Shown here in pieces: positions 23,067 through 36,969 of a DNA stretch of 64,000 nucleotides. This stretch comes from Oxyruncus cristatus (Eukaryota > Chordata > Aves > Passeriformes > Cotingidae): contig VXAY01002914.1 in NCBI GenBank assembly GCA_013399855.1, forward strand, positions 51,157 to 115,156, read 5' to 3'. The notes under the pieces were generated by a model. It was not told where the DNA came from. It searched no databases and saw nothing but the letters and a program-made list of their open reading frames with translations. Numbering within the stretch: the stretch's first letter is position 1; each line of letters starts with the position of its first letter. Position numbers and translations under genes: made by a program.

Positions 23067-23501
23067 TGTCAGAGTTGGTGTTTGTGTTCTTGGGATATTT
23101 GTGTTCCTGTTGTCTGGCTTGTGTTGAGTCTTTGTTTTGTGTCTTGTTCTCTACTCCCGTAGTGTAAGTGCTTGGACAAACCGTAGCTTCCTAAAAGTGA
23201 AATTTTATTATATGTGTGGGTAGAAATGCCCAGTTAGTTCTATGAGCAGGGATTACAGAGGTGGGTGTCTTCAGCAGACGACCAAGACAAGTGCTGGGAT
23301 CATTCCCAAGATGCCTCAAAAGAAAAACAAGCATAAGCATTCTCACTCTGATAGGTGATTAAATGCAGGAAAGGAAGAGAGCAGAAGCAGGCACAGGTAT
23401 TTATCACAATTTAAGTCATATTTCACTTGCCAAATTACCACGCCTCATGAAATTCACCCCTTATTTCCCCCTGCTGGCTCTGTCCCTCATGTTTGTTGAC
23501 A
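23067..23501 (-). mobile_element. candidate ERV LTR, minus strand
   Basis: Read on the minus strand it begins TGTCAACAAACATGAGGGAC and ends CCAACTCTGACA, giving TG...CA inverted termini (TGTCA/TGACA). AATAAAATTTCAC lies about 140 bp before the end (near plus 23200). It starts 15 bp after the truncated end of the CR1 copy. No target duplication is visible for these limits, so the ends or the call could be wrong. Confidence 0.35.
23464..23477 (-). promoter_or_regulatory. CTCF-like core
   Basis: On the minus strand CCAGCAGGGGGAAA matches the first eleven positions of CCASYAGRKGGCRS, 12 of 14 in all. It lies near the 5' end of the candidate LTR at 23067-23501. Confidence 0.35.
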
Positions 23502-26500
23502 GATGAGGGGTTAGCAGACTGTTAGCATTTTTCGTATATTTGTGTTATCGAGCCTGAGACCTGTCTGAAAACTTTGTGGGTTTTTTGCTGTTTGTTTTGG
23601 TTTGGGGTTTTTTTATTTGTTACTTTGTTTGCTTTTTGGTTTTGTTTTGTGGTGGTTTTTTTTTTTTTTTTGGATTGATAGTCAGAATCTCATGAGAGTT
23701 TTCTGAGATTTCGAATGCTTTCAGAACTGCTTCTGTCTCCTTGCTCTGCTCGTTGAGCCTGCCTTGCCTCTTGATTGCCTGACATGATAGAGGCAGCTCA
23801 GGATTTTAATACTTGCTGTCAGCAAGACGTCTGGAGAGCAGCATGTCTGGAGCTCCAAGAAATGTTGATTCTTCAAGTGTCTTTTCATTACAAATTCTTC
23901 AGATGAAATCTCTGACCTTCAGGGGTGAAATTGTTCCAGGGGAAGGAAGGGTCAGAACAGTAATCTCACAGGTATGAAAACCTTCTGCAAGGCCAGTCAA
24001 AAGTGACACTTTTGAAAAACGGGATATGTAAGTGGCAGGGATAATTATAGGCAGGAAATATATATATATAAGGGGTGGGCTTAGGGTCAACCACTTTTTT
24101 CAGTGTTTTCCTATCTTTAAAGCAATGTTGAGAGAGAAAAACACAGAACAGAAAAATACAGATTTTTTTAATATGTGCAGAACTGAAATGTAAGCATAAG
24201 TTTGTGTGAGTTAATGTTCTGTTAGTTACTGAAGTGTCTGAATTTCAGCTTTTGAAATGTCCCTACATGTTACACTACCCTCAGATGGCTAAAAGCTGCT
24301 GTTCTTATTAATTTTTTGACTTGTGTATCTCCTGCTGGCTTGGCTTCATATTTTTATTTAAGATATGGAAATTTTAATTGATGAGGGATTGTAAAGTATT
24401 TCACGTTCTTCAAAAAATTGGTGCTAAGTGAATTCAATTACAACCTCTTCCACAAGAAATGACAGAGTTAAGTGCTTTCAACTATAAGCAGACAAAGTCC
24501 TTCTGTTGGTTTATTTATGAAAACAATCTGGAGAGAAGAAGGGAAGTTTAGGCTTGTAACAGGTAACAGCAGACACTTGCTTGATAAAACATTTCAAAGC
24601 CACCTCCATCCAGAACAGAATACTTCAATTTGAAGGGAAAAGCAACATGTATTTTAAAGTTATACCCTACAATTCATTTAGGTGTAGGGCTGCCACACAG
24701 GTTTTTCAGTGTGTTTTGCTGCTGTGAGTTGTTTTATGGCTAATATGATTGTGCACATGAATTCCTGTGGGCTGTGTTTGGGCTGGAGGCACTGGGATGA
24801 CTCAGTTTGCCTGAGTGCTGGGTCCAGTCTGGCACAGACCCAGCACTACTGTGTCTCATTGACAGTGAGATGAAGGTTGCTCCAAAGCTTCACAGGGGCT
24901 GTGAATGACCACTGACAGTCACGGGAGCTGACTTCAGTAAATCATGGTTTTAAAACTACAGAAAAAACAGCCTCTAATTTGGGATGCTAATTGTAGTATG
25001 AACATTCACATGAGCCATTTTGTAGAAGATGTTCCTCCTGCTGCTGAGGCTGTGAGAGCCCAACACCAGGCAGGAAAGTCCTGTCAGCTGGCGTTTCACA
25101 CGAATTCGTCAGCAGAGTTCTGACACTGTGCTGATACAACACACAGACCCAAACACCCCCACAGTGTTAGTGAGTAGGGGTGGCACGCTTGTGATTTAGT
25201 AGTCCTGCATATAATCAGAGTGTCACCCGCCAGTGCTTGCTAGCATGGCTTCTAGCACGGAAGGACAGAAGGGATCCTCAAAGCAAGACAAATGATGTGA
25301 TGAAAATGAGCTGAAATTTCCTCTGGATGTTCCACTTCTGTGAGTTATTCCTGGATGCTGTGCCTGAACATAGGATAAATTTTCCTTGAACGTATTCCTC
25401 TATTATTGCATGTGGCTTAAACTTCTGTGTTAAGGTGGGAAATGAGGTGGCAAAAGTATGTTGTTTGTTACTGTGCAAGGGGGCAAAGAGCACTTTTTGC
25501 ACGCCAAGAGAGCGTGTTCAGTGCCTTCACCAAGGTCTCACCTCAGCCTTTAGCTGTCTCTCCAGGGAGCCTGTGCAGTCCCTCCTAGCAAAGGGTAATA
25601 CATCACTAACATGAAATTCTAAAAGTAAAGCAAAGGAACAAAACAACTCAGCAACAACAACAACAACAACAATCCCTGAAGCCATGAGGCACTAATGTTA
25701 GTACATACAGAACATGTTTTGTGCTCTCTCGGTGCTGCTGCCCCTGATCCTTTCTCACCGTGCCATACATTCTCCCTGTGCCCCAGCTTCCAATACACAA
25801 GTGTATGTTCCTTGGAAGTATATACACAGCATCCTCATCCCAGCCTGAGAGGCAGTGATGGGCAACATCTTGTATTTAGCATTCCACTTTCCCAGCCAAA
25901 GCTTTTGTTCCTCTCCCAGCAGAATGCTGCAGTGCACAGGGATGAGACAGGACATGGATGTGTAATCCTTGGAGGGGCAGCAAGGCAGTGGAAGGATTTG
26001 TGTGAGGATAAAGAGGAGGAGGATCCTTTTATCACAGATGTTCAAAGTGGAGAAAGGGCACCTGTTCTGGCAGGCTCCAGCAGCAGATCAGTGAGGGACT
26101 GAGACCCCATCTAAAGTCAAAGAAATAGTTACGACCCTTTCAAAAAGGTATTTTTTGCTTGTGATCCATGGTGATTTCAGCACTCTTTTGTGTCTGTGCA
26201 TATCATAAAGACTGTAAGACACATTTCACTCGAGTAGTATGTGCAGATAGAGGAGCTGGATCTCACGCCTGCTGTTCATTTAGTTTCCAGATAAGAACCG
26301 TGCCTTGAAGCAGCAAAGCTGTGACAGGTTCTTTCCCCACCACCTCACTCCTACCTCACCCACATAACGAACCAGGATTTGGGTCAAGTGTTTATGAAGT
26401 CAGTTATCCATATGGATTGGATGTCTGTGGGAACATGAATGTTTAATCAGACATTTGTTAGCAAGCTAAAGAGGTGACATTATGCCAAGCACTGTGCTGT

Positions 26501-29500
26501 CGGAACATTCCCTGCCTGCTATTGCTATGGTAACAACCAACAAATACCTGCTTGTTTTGTGTTAGCATCTGAGCTGAAGGAAAGCCTCCAAACGATAAAT
26601 TCTGAACATCTAGTGTCTGGGATGGAAGGAGAAAAAGGTACTACTGTTTTCTAAACCTGTTTGTCTGCCTGACTGATAGGTTTCTTCAGGAACTCTTTCT
26701 GTCAATCATCAAGGAGCAGAAGTGGATAGCACATCCATTAAGCAGCCACATGGACTGAATTTTAATTGAAGTTGTTGGGCAAAAATATTCATCATTTCTC
26801 AAGAGTTGGCCCAAATATATTCATTAAAAACTCAGTGAGGCATATATATACTTCAAATAGCAAAATATTGTGAGCCAAGTGCTTCCTCTGATGAATACAT
26901 TGCTTCCAGTATTAATTTTACTGGTTCTGCAGCTGAAGAGGATAATGGCCTGGCTGGCCCCTTAGTAGCTATTCAACAAACCACAAAAGAAAGTCTGTTT
27001 CTGCTGGACTACTTGAAAATTCCCTCATATTAGTGTTTAATGGTATGTCCTCGGAGGGTCGGGGACAGACTTGTGTTAGGGATTCCTCTGGCAGAGCCCT
27101 ACTTTCCCCAAAGGAGTCTTAGTCTCCATATAACCCAAGTCCCAGCTAAAGAGCACACAGTGAATGGATGTTGTGATAGAGGGTTTCCAGCCCATGACTG
27201 TATTCTTTGCAGTGCCTTTTTCCTTTCTCCCTCATCCTCGGACTAGCTCTTTAGAAGCAGCTCAAGAGGAATTCCTCTTTCAGAAGAGGAATTAAAGAAG
27301 GAAAATAATTCCCAGTGTCCTCCCTGTCCTCCTTCCTCACCAAAGATTTGTGCTAGGTAAGAAGACGACGCAAGATAAATGTTTCCATCTTCCCCCACGT
27401 CCCCAGTCCACCCTCCTGCTTTGCTCTTGGGAGGAGTCTGGGAAAACACACAGCCTTGGGGAGCCTGATCTCACTGTCATGAGGGAGCAGTTGAAGGATT
27501 AGAGCCAGCTGGGTAAGCCCTGCTGGGTCTGGTGTAAAGCTGGCAGGTGGAGCAGAGTTACCGGGGCCCCGAGCAGATGTTGTACTTTTTGACTGGAGGT
27601 TCAGGCCGTGGGGAAAAGACACCTGTCAGTCGAGCCAGGCTGCTCTGCCTCACACGTAGCTGTGACTGGCAAAACTCCCACTGATTCACAGCAGCTGGAA
27701 CACACACAGTTGCAGCAATTAGCAGAGGAAGCTTATTTTTGAATTATTTTCTACAGATGAATGAGACTGAGAAGTCTTGCTAAGATACTTATAGACTTTT
27801 AACTACTTTTTCTTAAACAACTCTTAAGATTTTTTTCCTCCACTGGTATCTCAATACATATTCTGTCTCTGGAAGGAAATTAATGGAGAGTATTTTATGG
27901 CTAGATTGTATTGTTTTAGACGGCCCTGTGTCATAACCTGTCCTGGCAAGATTCTGAAACAAAGAGGGCTTGTTTCCATCTTATGGGTAAGATATGTAGG
28001 CACAGTTTTGATCTTGGAGTACTGCAGTATCAGAGAAAACCTGGTGCACTGGCAGGGGAAACTGTGGAGGCATTCAAGTGCTGTGCATATCTTGTGTCCT
28101 CTTGTTTTGGACACTTCTGTTAACTGAATGTTAGTTGCCCTAGCAAAACTGCCCTTTTAAGCAAGTTCAAGTTATAAAGTCCACTGTTGAGCACTACTAA
28201 TTGGGTAGTTAATACACCTGAAAATGACTGCATGCTCTTTAAAATGCCCGTTAAAAAAGAAAAATTCTGGAAAATAAATTTAATAGAGCTTTAGGTATTT
28301 TTTTTTTTAATGACAACAACATTCAGTCACAGGTGTCTAAATGCAGATGCCTAAATAAAGACCTATTCTGTTTCCATGGGAGTATAGTGACTCTTTTTTT
28401 TCATTGCTCTGACCTGAAATTGTCACATTTTTCAGCAGTAACTTCAAAATGAGCTGTCGGTACATAGCCGTTTGAAAAATCAGGCTGATTACTCAATGGC
28501 CTAAATTTTGGCACACAAATTGAACTCCCTTGCTATATTATTTTAACCATTGAAGACAATCATTCCCAAAGAGCAGTCGTTGAAGCTGTACAAAGCAATT
28601 CAAAGCTGATTCTTGGGAGAAACCAATTTCTTATTATTTTTATTAAAAGCTTGATGATGATAGTGAGTGGTTCATGAAAAGCAGTCATGGGAAGCAGTTC
28701 AGTGTTCTCACCAGAAATTTGGAAAGCCCTGATCTATGGCCGGTGTATCAAGTCCCAACCCCCTTTTGATATGGCAGTATGAATACAAGAAGTACCTGTG
28801 GCTGTGAGTTGGCCATCTTGGAACACAGAAAGTGTATTTTTTGGGGGGAAAAGGAGTCCAAATATGACAGGTATTATATAGATCTGATGGCATTAAAAGC
28901 TGATCCCTTGCAGAAGTTCAGGGAAGTTTGTGCCACACAGGAGAGGGATGATGGCAAAAGAACGTGTTGCTGTAGCACAGCCTCATGAGTGTTCCTATAC
29001 ATAGAGGAAACACAGGGAAAAGAGAATACCAGTTCATATATGATTTCTGGACTCACATGTTTGATAAACATGTGAGATTTCCATAAAAAATACATTTGGC
29101 TGTTGGCCTGGAAAGATGAGATGTGTCTATTCTACTGCACACAGCTCTGGGATTTAAGTTGCTAACATTGTGCTCTGATGGCTGTGACTGCACTAAAACT
29201 GAAGGTGAAGAAGAGCCAGAAGCTTCTGGTTTTTCACCCCAATCCAAGCACTGAATAAGCCAGATATTGGTGTATCATTTCACTGCTGTGAAGTTCTGTC
29301 ATGTTTCTCTTGGTTACTCTGCTTGGTGCCGTGGTCCAGCCTGGCCTCCCCTCCTGACTGCGACACGTGGCTGAATTGTGGCGTTTTCTGGCTGATTCTT
29401 GGGCAACCTCTGACTTACCCCAAATATCCTAGAAAGTTGTGGTGGCTTTGTCCTGGCCTGCTACTCAGTCTGCTACTTGAAAACGGTTTGAGAGACAAAA

Positions 29501-31942
29501 CATGAGATGTCAGAGAGAAAAGGGAGAGTATACCAGGAGCAGAGGCAAAAGATGGAGGAGGGGGAGCAACGTGTCCATGGAGCAGGGGGTTGTAGCACAG
29601 TTACCAGGGAGATGGAAAACTCCTGTTGAGAAATTTAGCATCGAAACCACACAGCGACTCAGCAGACTCATAGCAAATTTCTCCAGGAATAAAACTTCCA
29701 AGACCACATGTGTTACATCCCTAAGCTCCTGAGATGAATTGCAATTGTAAATGAAAGACAAGTTAATCAAATAACTGTAATTACTATTCAGTTGTTATGG
29801 TTTTGGGCCCCTTCCAGTCGTAACGAAAATTTTCCTGGAATCCCTGTGACATATAGCTATTGTATAAGTTATTAGTTCTACTTAATAACAAAAGTTACAC
29901 ATGATCACCGTAGAGACTTGAAGCAGATGTTGAACACATTTCTTACACGCTGTATTTGTCAAACTCTGAAATTCTGGATTATTCATTGCAACGCCTCGTG
30001 CTGAGTTTGCATTTTCATTAAGCTCTTGTACTGCCACGGTGTTGCTGCTGATGGGACTGTTTTACATCTTGCTGCACAGTTCATGGTGATGACTGGAGAA
30101 CATTTGCAGCCTTTTGTTTTTCTTCAGATTGTTAATCGATTCTGTTCAGGTGGCTGACCACTCTGTCACGCTCAAATGACAGCATTCTCTAAATCCTATT
30201 TTAAGTTAAATGGGATTGATTAGTGACAAGGCAAAATGTAAATGGCTGTTAGGATTTTTTAAGTGTGTAGCACAGTGTCTGACTGGAATAAGAGCAAAGC
30301 TGTAGCCATGACTTGAGCCCATATTGATTATTTCTATTAATTACTAAATTAATTATTAAGCTGTACTTTCTCATTTTGTGCAATGGACACCTCAATCATT
30401 TGTTTTGATGCATCTCCTGCATTTTATAAAACCATTTTCCTGCATTTACGCATCACCTAAGAAGGAGGGTGAGAGATGATGGCTTACTACATCTTTTAAG
30501 AGACAGTTCTGCTTGGGTCAATCAGCCTGGCCTGTGGGGAAGGAATGTGCAGAAATCATGGGCACAAAAGGTGTTTCAGTCCTTTCTTTTAGTTGCAGTT
30601 GTTTCATTTGAAGGTGTTTGCAGGAGTGATTCTTTCAGCTGAAAAGAGTAAGTGCTTTTCTGGTGTGATCGGTGATTTGTTTGTAGCCACTGAATATTCT
30701 GTTCATTTATCTCCCTAATACAACTGCTTTACATCCATGTGAAGCTATTTTTATTAAGTTTCTTCTTTTCCTTTATAGCCCTGAAAATTGTTTGATGTGC
30801 TCTGGCATTTCCTATTTTTTCAGTTAGGCACTTATTATTCAATGAACTTTGTAGTCCTCAAGCCTCCTTCTCCACGTGGGTACCTGGTGGTTTGGGGATT
30901 GCTCTGCATTTACATCTTTCCATATGAAGGAAGATATCCAGCTGAGGATGTTTGGTTTATTTTACTCTCCCTTTTGTATCACTTACTAGGAAGCTTCTCA
31001 AAGTAGTTCTTTTGATCTGTTTTTGCTGTTAAATTCTGCTCTCAGAGACATATAACTTCAGTTGAGAGCCAGGAAAAACCATCACGGATATCAGACACTG
31101 AGACTGGGTCCTAAGATGTGTCTCTTTGAAGCTATTTCTCTGAAACACTTTTTGTATTGTTCAGCCAGGATGCAACAAAGTGCCACTGAACAGACACACA
31201 ACCAGTGCTGTGCTGATTTCGTGGGTCAGTTTTAGTGGTGCCACCGTGTTACCAGCAGAGAACAAAAATTTTTCCTTCCTAGGAAGTAGTTAAATGTCAT
31301 TTTGTTTGCATCTTCTTTAGATGCTCAAAAGACTGTGGAAAAAAATGAAATTGTCAGAAGAGTAACGTTGGGTTTTTTTCTCCTGTAGTGTCATACACAG
31401 TAACACTTGGAAATTACCTGATTCAGAAATGCTACAAAAGCTGCTTATTTTGACAGTTTTCCAATAACAAGGATGATTATTAGATGTGAGGCTGTAATCA
31501 GCATTTCCAACTGGAAGCCAATTTTCCCCTGCTTCCTTTCTTCATCTAATGTAATGTAATTTGTGACAACCAGGTTAGTCTTTCCACTTCACCCCCTTTC
31601 CCTGTGGGTTTGTTATGTGACCATGCCTTCAGCTGAAACGCCCAGCAGTCTGAAGAGGGAGGGTGCATATGAAAAGCTCCTTCCTACAGTGTAGGACATG
31701 CAGAAACCAGGGAATCACTTGAGTTGCTGGCTTCTCTGTCCATAGGCAGGCTTCCACAAAGCTGGATTGCATTTTGCCCCTGGTGTGTTGTGGTGTTATG
31801 CTTCTGCATCAGGAGTGAAGTACTGGCTTCATCAACCCAGTTACTTGTCATTGCCTCTATCTGAATTCGAGTTAACCATTTAAGTCAACCTTAAATTTTA
31901 AGTCATCTCTGTAGATACCACCTTTGGGAAAAGAAACCACCA
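23502..31942. other. long repeat-poor, gene-free stretch
   Basis: Nothing in these 8.4 kb is recognisable as CR1, LTR or exon. It holds a T16 run (23656-23671), an (AT)n run (24058-24071), a (CAA)7 run (25652-25672) and a GAGGAATTCCTC palindrome near 27267. A TAAT-rich block lies at 30300-30440. All open frames are below 136 codons, with no domains seen. This could be part of a long intron or of a gene desert. Confidence 0.5.
25652..25672. repeat. (CAA)7 microsatellite
   Basis: Seven perfect CAA units in unique sequence. Confidence 0.95.
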
Positions 31943-32004
31943 GTTGTCCCAGGGAGTAGGTTGTCCCAGGGAGTAGGTTGTCCCAGGGAGTAGGTTGTCC
32001 CAGG
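31943..32004. repeat. 17-bp minisatellite, 3.6 copies
   Basis: The unit GTTGTCCCAGGGAGTAG is repeated perfectly three times, followed by an 11-bp partial copy. There are no spacers between units, so it is not a CRISPR array. The lack of mismatches between copies implies recent expansion or homogenisation. Confidence 0.95.
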
Positions 32005-33898
32005 AATAAGCTTGGATACTGATTAGTGTTAATAAGATTGTAAGTATGTGAAGTCTTGTGGTATAGGATATGGCATATAATAAATTTTAAAAGATGCTTG
32101 CAATTATCGAACCAAACCAAGGATTTTGTTAGCAGACTCTGCCTCTAGTAAATACAGTGGGAAAACTGACCTGAAGAATAGTTGCACAGTAGGAGCAGAG
32201 AAAGGGCAATGTATCTTGCCAGGGGACTCACAAGGGGAACCCTATAAAAGTTTGGTGTAATTGTGTTTGGGTGCATGTAAGAGCACTGCTCCTGTATGTT
32301 TTTTGGTAGAGGGTGTATGTGGTTTTATCCTGCCAGTGCAGATTGCAAATCGCAGTGAAGAAAAGTCAAGGTTCAGGATCAGATTACCTTATTCCCTAAT
32401 ATGTCTTAAAATGCTTAAACAGATTGAGCCCATTCTGAGTATCAGGATATAAAATGGATCCCTGGGGCGTGAGGAGATTAACGATATACTTTCCTGCCTA
32501 AGAGTCAAAATACTAATGCCACACAGGTGAAAACTTGTTTAGCTCGCAAAAGGATTCCAGGGACTTCTGGAGATTTTAATCCACGGAGAATTCCTAATTA
32601 CTGTAATAATGATTTTTCTTGCAATAGTTCATAAATCTTTGCTGAGCAAAAAAGGGAATTGGCATGTATGCAAACAAATTCAAAGGATTCAGTTTTAAGT
32701 TACTTCACAATAACTGAACATATAGTTGATAAAAGGCCTATTGCACTGTACATATATGTTTTAGTCTGTGACTGCAGGGAAGCAAATTTGTGTAACAAAC
32801 CTTTTTGGAATGTTTTTGTTTTAGTGCAGACAGTGACTGAGGATAAATTCTGACTTAAGTAGAATGTGGAGTGGTGCAGTGATTGCAAGTATAAATACCA
32901 GTCTTTCCTAGTTTTGTGTTAATTCTGTTTAAAGGTACAGTACTTAATTGACTTTAAATGATAGTGATCTTCTCTGACATTCTGAAGTTCCTGTTGATTC
33001 ACGCGAAAATTCCACACTGTGGAGTATGAGTCATATTACAAGGCTGACAGGTTTATTTGTGGGTTTGTTGGTTTTTCTCAAAAAAAAAAAAAAACACAAA
33101 AAAAAAAACCCAAACACCTGGATCCACTGACCATACAGTTGATCTGAAAGACTGATTCAGATGTAGACCTCCAAACTAAATTAATTGAATATTAGATGCG
33201 AAGAAGCCCACCACAAGTTGTCTATTTTGCCACTTCCCTGGGTAGAGTCTCCCTTTTATTGCTTACAACCAGTTCAGCCTCCTATATTTCCTGTATTATA
33301 TTGTAGATCTTCCCATATGCTTTTTGTTACCATTGTTATCAAGTGAAATCCCTTTGTTCCGAGAAAAATGACTAAAGGAAGAGAAATACATTACATTACC
33401 AATCTTTACTCTGACTAAGTAGTGGGATGTAAATGAGAAGTATTTCATGTTTCTGAAGATTAGCAAATCTCTAGTTATTTGACCTTAAGAGGAAAGATCT
33501 TCAGAAAGCAGGTCATTTCAAACCCGCATGATTCCCTGTGTCTTTTGATACCTGCATTTGGAGAGAAGATATGTGAACTGCATTGAAAATTTCTATGCAA
33601 CTTGTTTATAAACATTTTTGTAACTTTGGAATATTATTAAGATTCAAGATTTAATCCATGCAGGTATTTGCATAAAGTGTCCTATCATAGCTAGATTATT
33701 TTAATTTTTTTTCTTTTTTAAGAAACATTTTGATGTGTGTTTAACATACATGCCAGTATTTTTTATTTATATTTCTGAGCGTGCTTACAGATAAAAGATG
33801 GCTGTAGGTCTTGAAATCAATGATAAAATTCAGGTTTGCACCTATTTTCAATAGATTTCCATCTTTTGCAATGTTCAAGTATTAATAATATGCACACA
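32005..33898. other. unique noncoding stretch
   Basis: AT-rich with no transposon or exon recognised. An A-rich run interrupted by CAC lies at 33080-33108. Confidence 0.5.
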
Positions 33899-34057
33899 CC
33901 TGAAGAGAGCCTGCAGGAAAGATGGAGAGAGACTTTTCACAGGGGCCTTGAGGGATGGGACAAGGGGGAATGGCTTCCCGCTGCCAGAGGGTAGGGTTAA
34001 ATGGGATATTGGGAAAAAATTCTTCACTGTGAGGGTGGGGAGGCCCTGGCACAGGTT
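33899..34057 (+). mobile_element. CR1 LINE internal fragment, sense, lacking its 3' end
   Basis: AGGAAAGATGGAGAGAGACT, then GGAATGGCTTCCCGCTGCC, ATGGGATATTGGG and GTGAGGGTGGGGAGGCCCTG match the CR1 3' region. Similarity stops at CACAGGTTAGG, about 200 bp before the expected CR1 end. CR1 copies usually keep the 3' end, so a later deletion or break removed it. Confidence 0.85.
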
Positions 34058-36354
34058 AGGGTGCTTTATTCTCCTCCTTGTACAGCTTAGTAAGGGAAGT
34101 TATATTTTTTTGTGCTGTACAAATGCCAACTTGCTGCTAATTGTGGAAAATGTATTTTCTACTTTTCCTCCTGAGTTGGAAGGCATCACATTATTGCTTC
34201 ATTTGGGCAAGAAATGCCTGTCTCCTTGTGTTACAGCTCTTACATTCATTTTTCATTTTTAATTTCCTTTTTGTTAGCTGCTAGATGTCTTTAATGTATT
34301 CCAAGGATTTAAAAGATTATGTTAATTCGTTTCACCCGCAGTGTGTCTGTTGTTGGTTTAGTGTTCTGGAAAGCCACTTTGTTTCTGGGTTTGAACAACA
34401 GTCTGGTCCTTTAGTGTCCTTGGTAAGGAGGTTTCCATGTTACTTTTGTAACTTGTCCTTTTTTAGATTTAATTAGAAAGAATTTGTCAATCATAATTTA
34501 TTTTCACCTTCTTCTAGCTGAATTCACCCAGTTGTTTGGGTACTTTGCACATCTGCTTTCCCCTTTGATTGCTGTTGCTATCGCTTTCTGTGTCCGTGGT
34601 GATCACAAGCCCTCTTACACCCCATTAAAATACAACTCTCAAAGAAACAAACTTCAATGAGACAGAAATGTGATTTGTTCCAGCACTGGAATTAGGAGAA
34701 AAGGTTGGGCCATGTAATCGTGGTGCTCAGGGGCATCACACTCTTTCTTAACCCTTGACAGAAAGTGGTTTGTGTCACACCCGAAGTACAAAAATTTGTA
34801 TACTTTATAAATGTTAAATGATATCAGAAGAACCATGGAAATTCTTAGAGCCTATAAAAATGGCTAATTGTTTTAGGTCTTACTAAGCTGTAGACATTAA
34901 TGATCGTTTAGGTCAGTGAGCATCTCAGGTTAAATACGTGTATTTTAAGAAAGCTTACTTCTCCTCTATGAAGTTTCAATTTTCGGCTTTTTTCCTTACT
35001 ATCATGTATCTCTTCCTCTGTAATATGCCTAGAAGGAGATGAATTTATCACAACCACATTTGGTTTATAAACTGGAAAATCCTTTACGTTTTTTTTTTTT
35101 TCTTTTAGACTCGTAGGATTTGTAGATTTTTCAGGAAACCCTTAAAATCAAGTGAGAGAGTGAGGGAGAAGGAAAGATGCTGCTAGATTATTAAGATGGC
35201 CTCGTTTCGTCCTTTAAAAATACCATTTAGGATTTTCCTAATAAATAAATAGTTACATAGCCTTTTATTTCAGTGCCAACTTTGTATTTCTGGGAAATCT
35301 GAGGGGTTTGCCAAAACCATTACTACACTCATGGGCATTCAAAGGGCTGCAGTTCTGCTGAAATTGCTCCAGCACGTTCAACAGCAGCTGCAAATTGTGA
35401 GGGTGGCAGTGAAGATGATGGCAGCCGGTCTGCAGTAACATTTAGGTGAGATCTGGGCACCTCTTAGCTGATAGTACCCATGGAGTCACAGTCTAGTTTC
35501 CAGCTCATTTGGTACTCAGAAAGTCCTTCCTGCCCTTCCTGTAACTGAGATTTGAATCAGTTGTATTCTCAGTATCTCTCTTATCCTTTATTTTGTCTTA
35601 CTGTCTCATATTCCTTGGTAAAATTGTTACTGACCGTGAAGAGAATGTCATTGATTTCACATAACAATAATTGGTCCTTTTTGCTGACTCATTTGCAAGC
35701 AGTGAAACAGCAGCAGCCGAATATATATTTTCTGTCCCTCAGTCACTGGTTTACTTCATTCAGTGACCTTGTGCATTTTGGTTGTCTTTGTTGCAAAAAC
35801 ACTGCTTTCTGCTAGAGAGACAAAGAATCAGAAAAATCCATTGCAATGACATCACCCCCCCCACAAGGGCAGAAAGACTTCCAGAGATTGAGAGACAAAC
35901 TCATTTCCTTATTTTGAGCATGAGAGAGGCAGCAAGGAAGAGGGAGAAGGAAAGACAGAAGAGAGAAGATGTATAAACATCATGGTGATTCAGGAAAGAT
36001 CACTTAGTTTGTTCTGAAGACAGGAGTTTTCTCCCTCTAACTCACCTTGCACGCAGCGCGTAGAAGACACTGGGGCCAGCCCTCCAACACGGGTACAAAG
36101 CATCACAGTCAGGGCAAGAAATTTATGAGATCTCTGAAGATCATGGGGTTCAGTTTCTTTCTCAGAGCAGAGCTAATTTCAAATGTAGGCTGGGTTGTTC
36201 TGGGCTTTGTCCAGCTGAGTTTTCAATATTTCCGGGGAGGATCGCTGGAGGTGCAGCGAGGACTCTGACCCTGGAGTCCCTGTGCCCTCAGTGGGGGCTT
36301 TCTTTCCCCCTTGTGGTCAAGTCACAATTTTTTTTCTACAAATATCAACCCCCT
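34058..36354. other. unique noncoding stretch
   Basis: No recognised repeats or exons. T runs lie near 33710 and 35090. The longest frame is 87 codons. A purine-rich block (35880-35970) is low complexity. Confidence 0.5.
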
Positions 36355-36969
36355 TGTCATGGGTTCACTTGTTCTAAAAACTAAACACGGAATTTCCCCT
36401 GTCAAACTGTGTGTGTGTGGATGTTTGAATGGGCAGACTGGTTTTGCCTTGGGTATTTGACTAACACAGAAGGACTGGGCAGCAGATTGACACTCCAGGC
36501 TGATGGCCTGGGGAGGGGCCAGGATATTCTTTTTCTTGGTTTTTCTCTCTCTCTCCCGGAGAGGGGGGAAGGAGGCACAGTTGGTGGCTGTGGGGAACGG
36601 AGGGATAGGTGTGCTTTGTCCTCAGCCTGGCTGGTTTGGGTTTTTTTCCCTCTAGCCCCGGCTTGCTGGCACCCTGTTTCTACCCCTTCCCCCCCTCTTC
36701 CCGCCAGGGTGGACCGGCTTGGACTTCAACAGAGAGGAACTATTTTTGGGAAGAGAGACACCTTTGTTTTCCCTCCCCTGGCTCCCGTGATTTTTTGGCA
36801 GCGGTTTTTGTGCACGTCAACAAAGAAAGGGGAAGTCCCAGGGCCAGCAGCAGACCCCGTGACTCCCTTTGGGAAGAACCTTCTTTCTTCTTTTTTCCCC
36901 TTCCCGGTGAGGGGGAGGGAAGGGCTCCATTTCGGCCCCCCCAGCACACCCGGGGCCTCCACGTGGTGT
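36355..36969 (+). mobile_element. ERVL-type LTR, 3'-truncated sister of the 19.9-kb LTR
   Basis: It starts TGTCATGGGTTCACTTG, keeping the T that the copy at 19941 has lost. It parallels that copy to CACGTGGTG at about 36969, then breaks off. The missing part would hold the CTCF-like pair, the poly(A) signal and the CA end. Open frames of 199 and 124 codons in it come from the GC-rich body and are not genes. Confidence 0.8.

Noticed and set aside
31943..32004. Short direct repeats suggesting a CRISPR array
   Set aside because: Units are contiguous with no spacers and the genome is avian; it is a minisatellite.
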